In this document: positions 1-11,780 of the stretch, piece after piece
Layout: the number at the start of each line of letters is the position of its first letter
How positions within the stretch are numbered: the stretch's first letter is position 1
Source of the DNA: Triatoma infestans
Taxonomy: Eukaryota; Arthropoda; Insecta; Hemiptera; Reduviidae
NCBI GenBank assembly: GCA_011037195.1
Contig: JAAEAF010001973.1
Location: 62,001 to 126,000, forward strand
Reading direction: 5' to 3'
DNA: 64,000 bases
Translations under genes and position numbers: made by a program
Notes under the pieces: generated by a model
What the model saw: only the letters and a program-made list of their open reading frames with translations
The model's database searches: none
What the model was told of the DNA's origin: nothing

Positions 1-934
1 TATTTTCAAAGTGTAAAGGTTTACTTGACTCATTCAAATGTAATTTAATTAGTCAACACGTTGAATTCGTTATTAACTTTCACTACACCCTCCATTTACA
101 GATTTATAACTAGATCTCCTCTGGTACAATCATGCATCACATTACCTCTACTCATATTAATATATTCAGACTAGTTGCGCAGTTCAGACTCTCTAACAAG
201 AAAATCTGTAATCTCCATTTAAACAGAAATACTTTTAGCATTTAATTCCAACGGTAAATATGATTCTTATACTTCTAACAGTAGAGGATATTCTGCATTT
301 TCTTGTGTCCTGCCCTCATTTTCATTTTACACCAACAAATTGCTCCAAACTATTCATGCCCAGGTTCTAGTTTAGAAAAATTATGAAAATTATAGACTTA
401 TGTGTTCCAGACGAGTCAACGTATACAGTATCTGCTTCCTTTTTTATCAATTGTCTGACTAATATTTCCAACGTGATGTTTGCTTCATAGAACTTATTCA
501 CTTTGTATTTAACCAATAACGCAGCTTTCTGGTTGTTTTCAGAAGTGTTCCTTTTTATTTGTATTTAAATTTATATTTTATATTTGAATTTTATGGCTAT
601 ATGTTTTGTAAAATTTGTAATTTGAATTATTTTACCTCGTGAATTTTATTCATAAATTTAATAATGTTATAATTATTTATATTAATATTTTAAATACTCT
701 TGAAGCAAATACTCATTATATTTCCACTTTCTGATTTCAGTTAGTTTAAATTAATGTTATTAATATTAATATTAATCACTTATATTTTATTTATTTTATT
801 ATGAAATTAATCATTTTTAATATTTGCTTGAACTAAACATTTTTGGTATTTTATTGTATAAATGTTTATTGTAGTCAGATCCCCCCCCCCTGTATACCTG
901 CGGGCCAAAGTAGGTTTATAAATAAATATTACTT
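1..934. other. AT-rich non-coding stretch
   Basis: No ORF, RNA or transposon signature is visible here. The stretch from about 540 to 870 is almost pure A/T with short TTATT and AATATT motifs. A run of ten C residues lies at about 881-890, just before the family H terminus. Confidence 0.6.
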
Positions 935-1056
935 TCTCTTACTTCTAGCAGTAAGAGGAAGTATTTGAGTAAAATTTTTCGAAATTGAGTTTCCGAATGT
1001 CCAAATACATGGTTTTGAGGTCCCTTGAATACGGAAAAAAAAAGTTTTTAGCTAAT

Positions 1057-1057
<1 letters not shown>

Positions 1058-1106
<49 letters not shown>
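1058..1106. repeat. (GT)n microsatellite
   Basis: Uninterrupted TG dinucleotides run to about 1099, with an imperfect end. The tract sits inside family H at the same place where other copies carry TG or CA runs (for example 30355-30380), so it appears to belong to the family's structure. Confidence 0.9.
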
Positions 1107-1327
1107 AGAACAAAAACGAAGGTCAAATTCAGTAGCAGGAAGTTCAAACTTGGTATTCCGTTTAGACACTTCCAGCGCGTCTGACACCAAGGTTTCAGTC
1201 AAACTCTTTCAACGGAAAGTGCAACCTGAGTAATTCTTTTTTCTTCTTTATTTTTTCGTGAAGTATTTCTCGAAAATGGCTTCAAATTATTTTCTAAAAA
1301 CTTCCTCTACTATCTATACATATAAGT

Positions 1328-2143
1328 CAGGCCCGTGCAACCTTTTGAAGTTAATGGGCCAGTTCGGGGATTGATGAACTTCCGGCGAGCCGCACAAAGT
1401 GTGAAAGAATTTACCCAATCCAATTACACTTTTCGGTTTAGATTTCCTGTTTGTCATGAATCAGCAGAAATATGGTGTTTCTTACAAATATAAACTTCTC
1501 AATTTTAAATATAAGGATTTTATCATGAAATAAAAAATAAATAAATAAACATTGGTCAAAAAATTAATCTTTAACTCCAAATTTAGCAATACAAGTTAGG
1601 AAAATAAATGTCTATTACGTGTATGATTTACAAAATAGCAATTTTTTAAACAGTAATTAGATACATTAATGCGATTTTTGACATTGAAGTTGGGCAATAA
1701 CCCAATCAAAATAAAAATTAAACCAAATATTCACTTCACCTTTACTTTGAAAAAAATTATTGAAAATCAAACAACAAAATGTCAAAAACTTTAAGAATAA
1801 GATTCTATTATGAGTTGGCACGATATGAGAATACTATAATGAACTGACTGTTAAATGAAAATCATACCCTTAATTAAGTAGTTTTTTTATACCAAGCACA
1901 AACATAAACAGAGTTGCACAAAATGTCCTGGCTCGTATAGACTTGTCGATCACCAAGTGTTCAACTCTCTTTTAAAAGCAAGTTAAGACGGGAGCCTCTC
2001 TATGTCCTATTCTATATAATATTAATTAAAACCTTAACAGCGGTGATCACAATATTATTTAGATTATTAATTTTTTATTTTCTCCAATACCATAACGCGG
2101 GCCGCACGGAAGAGTTACCCGGGCCGCAGGTTGCACGGGCCTG
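1328..2143. mobile_element. hAT-type MITE, 816 bp
   Basis: Perfect 15-bp terminal inverted repeats are visible: CAGGCCCGTGCAACC at 1328-1342 and its reverse complement at 2129-2143. They are flanked by a perfect 8-bp target-site duplication ATATAAGT (1320-1327 and 2144-2151). An 8-bp duplication and a CAG-starting terminus are hallmarks of the hAT superfamily. The interior is AT-rich, with GC-rich subterminal blocks (GAGCCGCAC near 1388, CGGGCCGCACGG near 2098), and has no ORF of transposase size, so it must be mobilised in trans. The perfect terminal repeats and duplication indicate a fairly recent insertion. It landed inside the older family H copy 1. Confidence 0.93.
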
Positions 2144-2629
2144 ATATAAGTGTTTGCCACCTTTATTTGAAACATTTTCTCGAGAAAATAAATTTTCGTT
2201 TGGCCCTGGGGGGGGGAGGGACAGCAACGTTAAGCTTTTTTCTTAGGCGATACTTTAGTAAAATATGTGGTTCTACCAGTCTATACAATATTGAAGTACT
2301 GTAGAAGAATTCATTGCTAGAATTCCAAATTTGAAGGAAACCGGATAACCAGCAATACAAATTTATAAATTAGGTTTTTGAATTTTTTGGGCATTTTTCG
2401 AAAACAAGTTTAACGATTTTTTTTACACATGGAATACTAATGCTCAGAATATAAACGTTAACACGTACGTCTGTAACATTTTTCCAAAAAAAAATTATTG
2501 ATTGAAGGGGACATCATCACCAGTTCATTTATGTTAAGAAAATAAGTAAAATTTAAAGAAATTTTGTCATTTTATATATAATTGTATTAAGAGGAGTAAG
2601 AGAAAGTAGTGTGAGTGGTTCACATCAGA

Positions 2630-2859
2630 TTTTTTGTGTGTATGTAATTCCGGTTCACTGCTTGACAAATTTCAATATTATAACATTGTTATAATAAATT
2701 TAATTAATTGTCACCAATTCTATTATCTAAAAAGCAAATGATAGTTTGGGACATTATTTTATTAGTTTACTACCTAACTTTACTACGTAACTTTACTACC
2801 TAACTTTACTGCCTACTTTACTTCCTGTAACAGACAGAAACTACTGCAGAAACTTTCAA
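2630..2859. other. AT-rich spacer with TTTACTACCTAACT repeats
   Basis: A short run of imperfect 14-mers of the type TTTACTACCTAACT lies at about 2765-2825. No gene is visible. Confidence 0.5.
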
Positions 2860-3792
2860 ACTTAACATTCCGTTTGGGTGTTACTTTTCACATAATCACA
2901 CCAGTTACAGACAATACTCTGCGGCTTGTTCTAAAGATCGTTTAGTTGTTGCTTGTGGTTACTTCTTAAAAGCTGGTTTTTAGATTCCTTGTTAATTGTT
3001 TGAAAGTTGTATTTTTGTAGTATTTTTTAAAAGTCAGTTTTTGAAAGCACGAATTTGGCACAATTTTTTTATACGTGTCTTACTACGATAAAATATTGTA
3101 ATCGTGCCAAATTTTTTTTATGTCGAGTTTTGACCGGAAATATAACGAAAATTCACATATATGACCTTTTCTGAAGGTTTTTTTTTTCACGATTTTCTAG
3201 AAAATTGGCTCCAAAGATTTTCTTTAAGCTTTGTATATCAATTACACAACTTTTATTGGGAAAATTAATGTATGGCGTTTTTGGGGTGGGGGAGGGGAGG
3301 GATTAGGGTTATGATTTCTTATAAAATACTATTTCAGTTTATTATGCAATTCTATCAATTAAATAATATTAATTAGAATTAAATATGTTGCCAAAACTCT
3401 TTTGTTTGATGCAATCGGTTGACCGGAAGTGCGATTTTTATTGAACAGTTTATTAGGTTTGTCTCAGTATTTCACCATTAAAAACCCCGACAGATTTCTT
3501 TAAATTTAATACACTAACTGCGAATCGCTGTCGCTTTTGTTTGTAACTTTCTTCCGAGAAAAATTTTTTTTCAAAGAAGTTTCGGGTGAGAGGGGAAGGT
3601 GATGTTTCCCTTTGTTAAATTTAAATTCTCCCATTAATATAACATTGAAGACATGTTAAACATTTAGTTTACTTGAAGTTTAGTTTATTTTTTTTTTTTT
3701 TAAAGTAAAAATTATAGGTTTGACCAAAATTTGTCAATTATATAACTACGCAGACTGCAGTAAGAGAAAGTTGTGTGAGTGTTTCACACCAT
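2860..3792 (-). repeat. Family H repeat, copy 2
   Basis: The reversed copy ends at the 5' terminus GTAAGAGAAAGTTGTGTGAG..CACACC (about 3758-3790), which includes the small hairpin GTGTGA/TCACAC. Internal units are recognisable by GATTTTCTAGAAAATTGGCTCC (around 3190) and CTATTTCAGTTTATTATGCAATTC (around 3328). The 3' hairpin side is not clear, so the left boundary is approximate. Confidence 0.55.
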
Positions 3793-4990
3793 TTCTTTTT
3801 TTTAAATCTCGCAGCCCATTGGCTATTTCGTCAGGGACGGGTGATAGATACGGTCAGTTACACAGTAGATGGTGCGGTTGAGCTTATTCACATCATGGAA
3901 TAGTATACGCTGTTGTGTAGAAAATTTATACGTATAATACATATTTATATTTTCTTGACAACTATTTTATAATGGTGGGGAGAAAAAAAGCCCCTATATT
4001 TTGTATATATTAAATAAGTAATATAAAAGTAAAAATGAAGCATTCAGTTACTTCTTTAAAGCAATAATCTTTCCGGAAGTATTAGTGGTGGGGAATAACG
4101 GAAAATCCCCTTTATACAATGACAAGTGGAATAATTGGATATGAATTTGGTGTTTGTATGTTTGTGTGTTGTGTGTGTGTGTGTGTATATGAGTGGTGTG
4201 TATTTTTCTATAGAAATACAATAAGCTGTATAACGGATACTTTAAGCACTATAGGGACTTTGTTGGTAAAAGCAAAGCACGGTCTCAGGCTTGCGCTCAG
4301 ATGTGTGCCTCACACGGTTTTGTTGTGGATAGACAATGTGAATAAAGAGAAAGAGACTGAGAGTGAGTGAGAGAGAGAGAGAATGTGAGGGGGGAAAGTA
4401 CAAGGGAATGAGCACACAATGATATATATATATATATAAAGACACTGGTAAGATATAAAGTGAGAATCTCAAACGTGTTCCGGTTGACAGGACTGTTGGG
4501 CTATTTCAGGAATGCCTGCTTTTCAAGAGATAACGGGAAAACCCATTTTCCTTCTTCTGCTACTAGTTCTACTTCTTCTTCTTCACAACTTTGCCACTAA
4601 ACAGTGTACCCTGGCTGGGCCTGGCTTTCCACACACTAACCAGCCCCCTTCCACCACATAGACACACAACAAACACACGCACACAAGTACAGAGATTCAA
4701 TCGTTTGTTAGAGGAAAACCTACTACTAACTGCTTTTCCTTCATTCTTCTTTACAACAAACAAGACTCTCTGTTTTCCCGCCATCTTTCTCCCCATTCTC
4801 AGGAAATCTTCACTACCATCTCAGTTTTTCATACTTTTTTTTTCCTTTCTTATTTAAATACATTCCACTTTTACTATTTGTGTAACACCAAGCTATAAAC
4901 AGTTCATACATATGCTTTGCATCATTAATCACTAGTTGTAATAAAAAGTTTATATACCTACCTGTTTATACATAAACTTTACATTTGTGT
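3793..4990. other. Non-coding, microsatellite-rich stretch
   Basis: The stretch contains short (GT)n at about 4168-4188, (GA)n at 4360-4382, (AT)n at 4423-4438 and pyrimidine-rich sequence at 4540-4860. Open frames here are driven by these low-complexity tracts, and no conserved protein motif is seen. Confidence 0.6.
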
Positions 4991-5001
4991 TACAGAAAGT
5001 T

Positions 5002-5723
5002 TTTTTTTTTTTTTTTTTTGTAATTTTATTTGCCATTTACTATCTACAAAACAATGCAATCAGTAAATCTGATGAATGATGCTGTGGACGTGATTGGCTG
5101 GAGGAGAGAAGCTGCCCACTGGCAACACTCCCGCTTCAGTTGGTTATTAATCCATGAGATGGTCGCGGGGCCAGCAACGCCTCAGCCGCCGTGGGGGTTG
5201 TCCGGAATAGCTATGGAGGCGAGATTTTGGATTAGAGGATTAGAGCATAGAGAAAGAGAGTTATGGAATTTTCGGTATTTACTTTTAGCTGTTTCAGTCA
5301 CGTAGGGTATGTTGAGATCTTTATGAAGAGAAGAGTTTGAAACGTAGAATGGAGCATCTGTAATTTGACGGAGAATTTTTGATTGAAAGGCCTGGATTTT
5401 TTGTGAGTTTGAGCGTTTGGTTGAACCCCACAGTTCAAGTCCATAAGTCCACATTGGTTTAAGTATGGTGTTGTATAATAGTCGTTTATGTTCTATTGGA
5501 AGTTTCGACCGTCTGCCAATTAGTCTTAGTAACAGTTTATTCCGTTTGTTGAGTTCCAGTCTTTTTAGTTTAGTATGTGGGTTCCATGTTAGTCGTTTGT
5601 CGATATACATCCCAAGGTAGCGAACTAAATTTGCAGGAGAAAGAGGTACAGAGTTAAAGCTGACTGGTGGAGAAGTATGACGTCGCAGAGTAAAAGTGAT
5701 GTGTTGACACTTCTGAGGGTTAA
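5002..5723 (-). mobile_element. 5'-truncated Jockey-type LINE, 3' fragment
   Basis: The minus-strand reading frame (about 5182-5723) encodes the C-terminal part of a Jockey-type reverse transcriptase. It starts at the N-P-Q-K step that follows the catalytic region, then has LVRYLGMYIDKRLTWNPH and the thumb-region phrase PMWTYGLELWGS. The protein is open to its natural end near 5182; then comes 3' UTR and a poly(A) tail seen as T at 5002-5019. A target-site duplication TACAGAAAGTT flanks the copy (4991-5001 and 5724-5734). It therefore looks like a typical 5'-truncated target-primed insertion that kept an undamaged C-terminal frame. A related copy is at 39984-40640. It cannot move by itself because the endonuclease and most of the RT are missing. 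Confidence 0.85.
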
Positions 5724-5757
5724 TACAGAAAGTTAAAAAAAAAAAAAAAAAAAAAAA

Positions 5758-5885
5758 TCTTGTGTGAAACACTCGCACAACTTTCTCTTACTCCATGCTG
5801 TCTTGGTACAGAGCGTCCTACCAAACATGCCATTATTTTAAAGAAAATTAGGGCAAGAGAAAGTCGTGTGATGTTTTAGACCAGA
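5758..5885. repeat. Family H, two facing 5' ends
   Basis: A forward 5' terminus starts after an A-run at 5758 (TCTTGTGTGAAACACTCGC). A reversed 5' terminus ends at about 5885 (GCAAGAGAAAGTCGTGTG..CCAGA). Only about 50 bp separate them. This is a very short palindromic derivative of the family; the Jockey fragment inserted just to its left, next to the A-run. Confidence 0.6.
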
Positions 5886-6714
5886 TTTTCTCTTGTAAGC
5901 GAAAGTAGAGCACCACTTTTTTTTCGCATTAATGAGCTTTAAGATAAAATATTAATGACAAATTCAAAAAAAAGAATTTTGTCACAAAAGCAGGTCTTCT
6001 TCATACAGCAATCAGAGAATGGGAAATAAATTGGCCATTTGATTAAAAAAAAAACTCTGTGCAATTGATATGACATTACGTAATATAACATGAACAAATA
6101 TATTAGAAGGAATGTTTTAGATTGTTAAGTATATACTGTATCAAACTATGAAATGAGAAATGATTCATAGAAATAGGATACAATCTTGGGAGGAATATAA
6201 AACATATATATGTATATAGATATATAGAACCTCAACCAGCCACGATGTACGAAATACGTTGATAGATATTCTAAATTAGGTGAGCCCCTCTCCAGTGGAA
6301 AGAGATATGAACATAAAGGTCCGATTACAACTACCACCCCAGTAGAGATCCAAGGAGATACACTCTCTCACTCTCTGTCTCTTTCACACACACACACACA
6401 CACACAATCTCACACACAAACTCTCTTGTCCTCACTGCTTGGACGGAGTATGAGGAAGCCAACTCTGGCTCCAGTTTCTGTTGCTCATTAATGCGGTCAT
6501 GCCCAAGAGGTTTAAAGTCCCATAATCTCTATGGTGATTAAAGCTTGTAAGTGTTAACTTTTAGCTATGAACCCTACTTTCTGTGTAATTTTTATATATC
6601 TATTTATTTAAATAATATTCTTAAACAATTGTTATTTTTTTTTATTATTTATATAAAGACACAAGATTTATTAATATAATAAATTATTATATCAAGTTTA
6701 TGTTATTATTACTT
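5886..6714. other. Non-coding stretch
   Basis: No gene is visible. A (CA)n tract lies at about 6387-6406 within CT-rich sequence. The rest is AT-rich. Confidence 0.55.
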
Positions 6715-6864
6715 GTTCTTACTGTTGTGAGTGGTAATAATTGCAATCGTATCAAATTTACGAAATTGAGTTTTCGTTGGAAATAGATATTTTGAGGTCC
6801 CCTGAGTACGAAAAAAAAGGTCTTTAACAAAGTCTGTATGTGTGTTGATGTGATCAAAAATAAA
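6715..6864 (-). repeat. Family H 3'-terminal fragment
   Basis: The degenerate hairpin at about 6717-6735 is followed by the conserved block GAGTTTTCGTTGGAAATA and GAGGTCCCCTGAGTACG (6772-6810). The fragment stops in an A-rich tract where a forward copy begins at 6865. The same arrangement occurs at 44721-44825. Confidence 0.65.
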
Positions 6865-7640
6865 TCTGGTGTGAAACATTCACACACCCCTTTCTAATAC
6901 AACACTATCTATAAAATGACAAATTTCCTTAAAACTTGCGACATTTTATTAATTTGTGGTGGATGGTATGAGGCCCAGGGAGTTAATAGAAGTGATTACA
7001 CTATAGTCTGGAGGAGAGTGCCAATAACAAGCCCATATAATATTTGAAATTTTTTTTGGAGACATGTTACAAAAATCAAGTTATAGGTTCATATCTGTGC
7101 AGTCAGCATTCCAAAGTTAATGTTTTCAAGAAAATTAGAAAAAGCTCAAAAACTTATTTTGTAAGCTCGCACTTCAAGTTAACAGATAGAAGTTCAAATT
7201 TGGAATTCTAGCTATGCTTCATATTCAGCATATATTTATATGTGGTAAAACAATATATTTTATTGAAGGGATACTTTTGAAGGAAACTTAACACTACCGT
7301 TCCCCCCGCAAAGCCCTAAAAAAAAAAATCAATTTTGGAGGAAAAATGTTTCAAATAAAAGTGATGGGGATTTCTTTGGGTAGATAATATACAAGTGTAA
7401 AGAAAATCATTGGTATGGTTGATATATGTTGGCCGAAACCTTCTTGTTAGAAGCGGTTTTAGTACCTGGACGGAATACTAAGTATTAAGCTTCCTGCGGC
7501 TTTTCGGATTCACACATTTGCTAAAACACTTTTTTCATATTCAGTGATTGAAAACATGTAAATTGCGGTGAAAACTCTCTTCCGAAAATTTGACACCATC
7601 GCAACACTTGCTCTCATATTAGCAGTGAGAGAGAGTGTAA
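6865..7640 (+). repeat. Family H repeat, forward copy
   Basis: It begins TCTGGTGTGAAACATTCAC (6865) and ends in the region of the degenerate hairpin GCTCTCATATTAGCAGTGAGAG (about 7611-7632). The conserved subterminal block reads GGTGAAAACTCTC (7570s). It appears to be inserted in the A-run of the preceding reversed copy. Confidence 0.65.
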
Positions 7641-7650
7641 CACACTTAAA

Positions 7651-7735
7651 TCTTCTAAATTAACTCAAGTTTTCAAAGTGATTGGTAAACCATTTAATTT
7701 TCTTCTAAATTAACTCAAGTTTTCAAAGTGATTGG
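7651..7735. repeat. Tandem duplication, 35 bp at 50-bp spacing
   Basis: The 35-base segment beginning TCTTCTAAATTAACTCAAG occurs at 7651-7685 and again, identically, at 7701-7735. Confidence 0.9.
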
Positions 7736-7739
7736 CTCA

Positions 7740-9079
7740 ATTTTTTTTTTTTTAATTACAATGTAATTGTTTCTCTAGCTGCTAGGACTGGCAGGTGGTT
7801 GGTACTTACCACCTCCATATTTATTTTAGGTCAGATGAGCAAAATTTGGTTAAAAAAAAAAAAAAAATCGTCATAAATTGTATTAAAGGAGAAAGAAGAA
7901 GAGCACTGGATTTTTAATCTCGCAACTACGTATTCAAGATGCTAAATGCAGATGAGCGTGCCAAAAACGGTCCCCAGCGACCCAAGCATGTTAGCTCTGT
8001 TGTAGTGAAAACTCACAATACGTAATTAAGTAGAAAAGTTCAATTTGTGAAATTTCACCTATCGTAATACTCTTTTAAGTTGTAAGAGAAAGTAATAAAA
8101 GAGAAAAATCTGTGTTGACAAGCAAAAAAACGACACTACAAAGTTCTTCTTTGAATTTAAATTCTCTAGCACTTTGGTGACAAACTTGATTTATTCTACA
8201 CTATTGACACTTTTACCTTGAGCATAGTAATGGAACATCTTAACAGAAGTGAATGATCCCTTCTCGGAATGGTTTACTATTTCTTTTATTTTGATTTGTT
8301 GTTTTTTTTTCTCCCCAAGGAAATCTTATTTCGTTTGGGGGAAAATCCCTTTCTTTAATGTCCATGAATCAGGGGACTTAAACGTAAACAAGAGCTCTAC
8401 TTATTTTTATCGGAATTATTTTCCATGATAGAATCAATTTTCTTTTTTCTTTCACTCTCTCCCTCTCTCTCTATCACTCTTTCTCTCATTTAAAAGAAAA
8501 TCTTAAGTAAATAACAATTTGTGTTATCTCTTTGGTATTAAAGGGAACATTTAAATTGTAGACAGTATTTCTGAACTGTTTTCCTCCTCCTCAGCAACTT
8601 TAAAATCTTTAAAAGTACATACTATGTAATACTGTAGTAAGATTGGTTATATATATATATATATATATCAGGTGTACGATATATATATAGCGTATCAGGT
8701 TATATTTATAATTAAACACAGTTTGCAGTTTAGATAATTATTAACTAAGGTTAACAACAATTAATTCCATTGTTAACAATTAGTTAAGTGTACTATTATT
8801 AGTAAGTACATAGATGTATGGGAGCTTGATGAGCTTGACATGGTTTGTAGTACTGTGTGTCAGTCAGTCAGTTAGTTATGTTAGCTGTACTTAGGGTCTT
8901 GTGTGTGTGTGTATGGCTCTCTATCTCACTAACACTATCTGTTAGACACCAGGGCTAATTTGCTTTTGCCATTAGCGTATTTATAAGAAAATATGATAAA
9001 AAAAAAAAAAAATCATAATTGATCAACCAGAATCCATAATATTCGATTAAAAATAGTAAAATTCAACTATGACTATGCG
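7740..9079. other. Non-coding stretch with AT microsatellite
   Basis: No gene or transposon protein is visible. (TA)n lies at about 8648-8668, followed by a short second AT tract near 8680. CT-rich sequence lies at 8450-8490 and a (GT)n remnant at 8899-8910. Confidence 0.55.
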
Positions 9080-9235
9080 GGTCACATTAGGTATTTCTAA
9101 AAACCACTTTTTTGGACTACTCAGGGTATACGTCAAAACGTATATATTTCCGGTGAAAACTCAATATCAAAAATTGGATACCATGATGATACTTCCTCTT
9201 TTTAAGGGTGTAAGAGAAAATAAAAATGGGTAGAA
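9080..9235 (+). repeat. Family H 3'-terminal fragment
   Basis: The conserved 3' block is recognisable (CCACTTTTTTGGACT near 9103, TTTCCGGTGAAAACTC near 9148). The degenerate terminal hairpin CTCTTTTTAAGGGTGTAAGAG lies at about 9200-9220 and is followed by AAAATAAAA. Confidence 0.7.
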
Positions 9236-10005
9236 AATTATCTTTGAATAAAACGTTCGTAAAAAAAAATATATATGACAATCAGCTTTGGTTTTTGTAG
9301 ATTACGAAATAAATAATCGATCTAATCTGTAATTAATTATCAGTACAAATAATTTCTTTGAAAAAGTAATTCATTTTGAATATAATTTTGTAATATAATC
9401 ATACTACATAAATTACCAAAATAATACTTTAGAAAATAAAGTAAATGATTGACATTAACTTTTTAATGAATTGTTAATAAATTTAATTATTCCCGTCCCC
9501 GCCAAAAAGAAAGAAAGAAAGAAAATGAATGAAGGTTGAGGGAAAGATGGCCAGACTTTATCTGCCATTTTCAATCAATATTATTAATTATTAAAAATAC
9601 AGGAGTTAGTACATTATTAAATTATCTACACTGTTAATTGTTTCGATAATGGGCTGAAGAGAGTTGTTTCTCTCCTTTTTCTCCTCTCTCAATCATTCTC
9701 ACTCTCTCTTTCTCTTGTTTTTTAATTCTCTTTTCTTCCTGTTCCGGTTTTAACAAAGGAAAAGCATTACAGAAAAAAAAGTACGGTTCTTGTAAACTTT
9801 TTCATCATATAACTAACTTTATTGCTGCTCTATCTTATCATTTGGTAGTTGCAAATGAATTAACAAAACTTTTAAAGAACAAATATCCTTCATTCTTTTT
9901 TAAAAGTCTTTAAAATTGAATTTTAAAATTTTGTTCCAATTCAATATGAATTTTTAAATGGATTGTTGTCGACTCATTTTCTAAATATTCGACCCAAAAA
10001 GAAAA
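9236..10005. other. Non-coding AT-rich stretch
   Basis: No gene is visible. (AAAG)n lies at about 9506-9524 and CT-rich sequence at 9660-9720. Confidence 0.55.
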
Positions 10006-10589
10006 TCTGGTGTGAAACACTCACACAACTTTATCTTAATCTAATTATTAATACAAATTAATCAAGAAATTTTCTTTAAAATTGCAACGTTTACATTGTT
10101 TTAGTTAGGCTGGCCATAAAAATGGTGGTGTGGATTTTACTTGAATATCTGAGCGGCCCTCACGTGGAGCTCTCTATGTCAAAATCAAGAAAGCTTGAGC
10201 AAATTTAAATTTTAAACTAAACTTGACGTTCAATTTTAGAGAATAGGTTTTTGAGTTAGTTTTTTCTTTGAAATTTTACCTTGAAACTTGGCACGCTCAG
10301 TGCGCAGATACACTTATGCAACTTTTTTTTGAAAAACTTTTTCCGGAAATGGCTATTTTTAGCTTAAATTTTAATTAGGTTAAATTTTAAACTGCCGCTA
10401 CTAGTTTTAGTTGTAAGGGAGACCGCTTCTATATTAGGTTACACTGTACATGATATAAACGATAACCCCTACCACTGTTTTATGGCCAGCCCTTTTAAAC
10501 GTTTGTAAACACAACAATTTTATAGGAAATTTTCTTATTATATTGTATTATTGTTCTAATAAAAGAAAGTTGCGCACCTAATTTTTTTT
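10006..10589. repeat. Palindromic family H variant
   Basis: The left end is a forward 5' terminus (TCTGGTGTGAAACACTCAC at 10006). The right end is a reversed, decayed 5' terminus (AGAAAGTTGCGCACC near 10565-10580). Inside, GGCTGGCCATAAA (about 10108) is mirrored by TTTATGGCCAGCC (about 10480), and AAATTTAAATTTTAAACT is mirrored near 10380. The unit is thus two 5' halves head-to-head. The left half is homologous to the reversed copy at 36190-36475. Confidence 0.65.
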
Positions 10590-11235
10590 ACTCTACTATA
10601 GAACATTGTCTAATCACTTATAGATATTTAAAAATCTATTTGTTTTGCCTTAGAGGACCATCTTAATTAAATTACTTGTTTTGGAGAGCAATCAGGTTAT
10701 ATTAAAATTGCATAATGATAAACTCATAATGAACCTAGTCAATTAATTTACTGAGTCAATGTCTGTCTAACAATAGATTTCCGTAATTATGTTACAATAA
10801 ACTAATTTTAATGAATTCATTTGATTCTAATGTTGTTAATATAACAGCGCAAGTGAGATGAAATTACTGGTAAAAGAGGCAAGTACGTCAACAAATTAAT
10901 AAATTATTATTAATATTGAATTTTTGTTTAAAATTTAGTTTTCACGTAATAATTTGGTTGGACTTTCAATTTTTTGTTGTAATTCTATTCTAGAATGTTT
11001 GTTTGTTAATACAACTATAAAGACAGGTACAAATAAAGTCAGTTTTTTTTAGATAAATTTACAAATAGCAAGTAAAGTAAAGTAATGCCTATTTTTTCAG
11101 GCTGGTTAACGTCCAACTACCAAATTAGGTGTCATGGACGGGGGGCGGGCGGAAGCACCTACTTTTCTATTAAAATTTTTAAACACCTGTCAGTTTCTCT
11201 TAAAAAAATCGATCTGATATGCGCTTGTACAAAGT
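10590..11235. other. Non-coding AT-rich stretch
   Basis: No gene, RNA or repeat signature is recognised apart from simple AT richness. Confidence 0.5.
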
Positions 11236-11780
11236 ATGATAAGAAGTGGATATACTAGCAAAATGCTGAGACATATGGTCAATGGTTGGATAGCAGTCAA
11301 ACGGCATTTCCGGCTGGAGAAACAGTCGATGTTGTGCATTTTCTGGAACTATGAATTAGTTTCATCAGCTAGATTCCTGATGCATGCATGAATTCGTTCT
11401 ATGAATTGTGGTAATTACTGCAACAGCTATATAGAATGTACTCAAAAATGACCAATGTTTGTCAATTGCAAACAAGTCTTGTTCCAGCAAGATAACACTC
11501 AGCCACACATCTTCCGTCAGACTAAAGACAAAGTTGAAGAACTGATGGCATTGAACTTCTTTTGCACCCACCCTGTACTCCAGATTTAGCTCTTTCCGAC
11601 TACCAGTTGTTTCAGACTTTTTTGTGGTAGAAAATTTAATAACTTCACCGAAGTTGAAATTGGAGTGCAGGAGTTTTACGATTCCAAACCCAAAGAATCG
11701 CTGGTATTAGCAAGATATCCAACAGTTGGCAGAAAGATGTATTACACCAGTCAATCACAATGGGCTATATTTTGAACATT
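11236..11780 (+). pseudogene. Mariner-type transposase relic
   Basis: Three frames together read as a mariner transposase core. There is a segment around K-R-H-F..K-Q-S-M-L-C-I-F-W-N (about 11297-11350). Then comes the second catalytic block F-Q-Q-D-N-T-Q-P-H (about 11482-11508). It is followed by the region equivalent to the C-H-P-P-Y-S-P-D-L-A-P-S-D-Y block (about 11560-11610), which is broken by a stop and a frameshift. The C-terminal tail runs to about 11775. The N-terminal helix-turn-helix domain and terminal repeats were not identified. The ORF on the opposite strand here is only a shadow. It is inactive. Confidence 0.75.

Larger units (their letters stand above)
935..2629 (-). repeat. 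Family H repeat, copy 1 (interrupted by a MITE)
   Basis: This is a long copy of the most abundant repeat in the window. I define its forward orientation as starting A(n)-TCTGGTGTGAAACACTC and ending in a hairpin CTCTTAC..GTAAGAG; this copy is reversed. The 3' hairpin lies at 935-960 (CTCTTACTTCTAGCAGTAAGAG), followed by the conserved block around 975-1035, a (GT)n tract, then degenerate internal units containing the phrases CGAAAA(T/C)GGCTCCAA and TTTATTTGAAACATTTT. The 5' terminus is the reverse complement of TCTGATGTG at 2621-2629. A hAT-type MITE at 1328-2143 splits the copy. No coding capacity is visible. It may be a non-autonomous rolling-circle (Helentron-like) element; that is inference from the termini. 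Confidence 0.7.

Noticed and set aside
945..1202. Minus-strand open frame with a long Thr-His repeat
   Set aside because: It is the translation of the (GT)n tract inside family H; no protein-like conservation.
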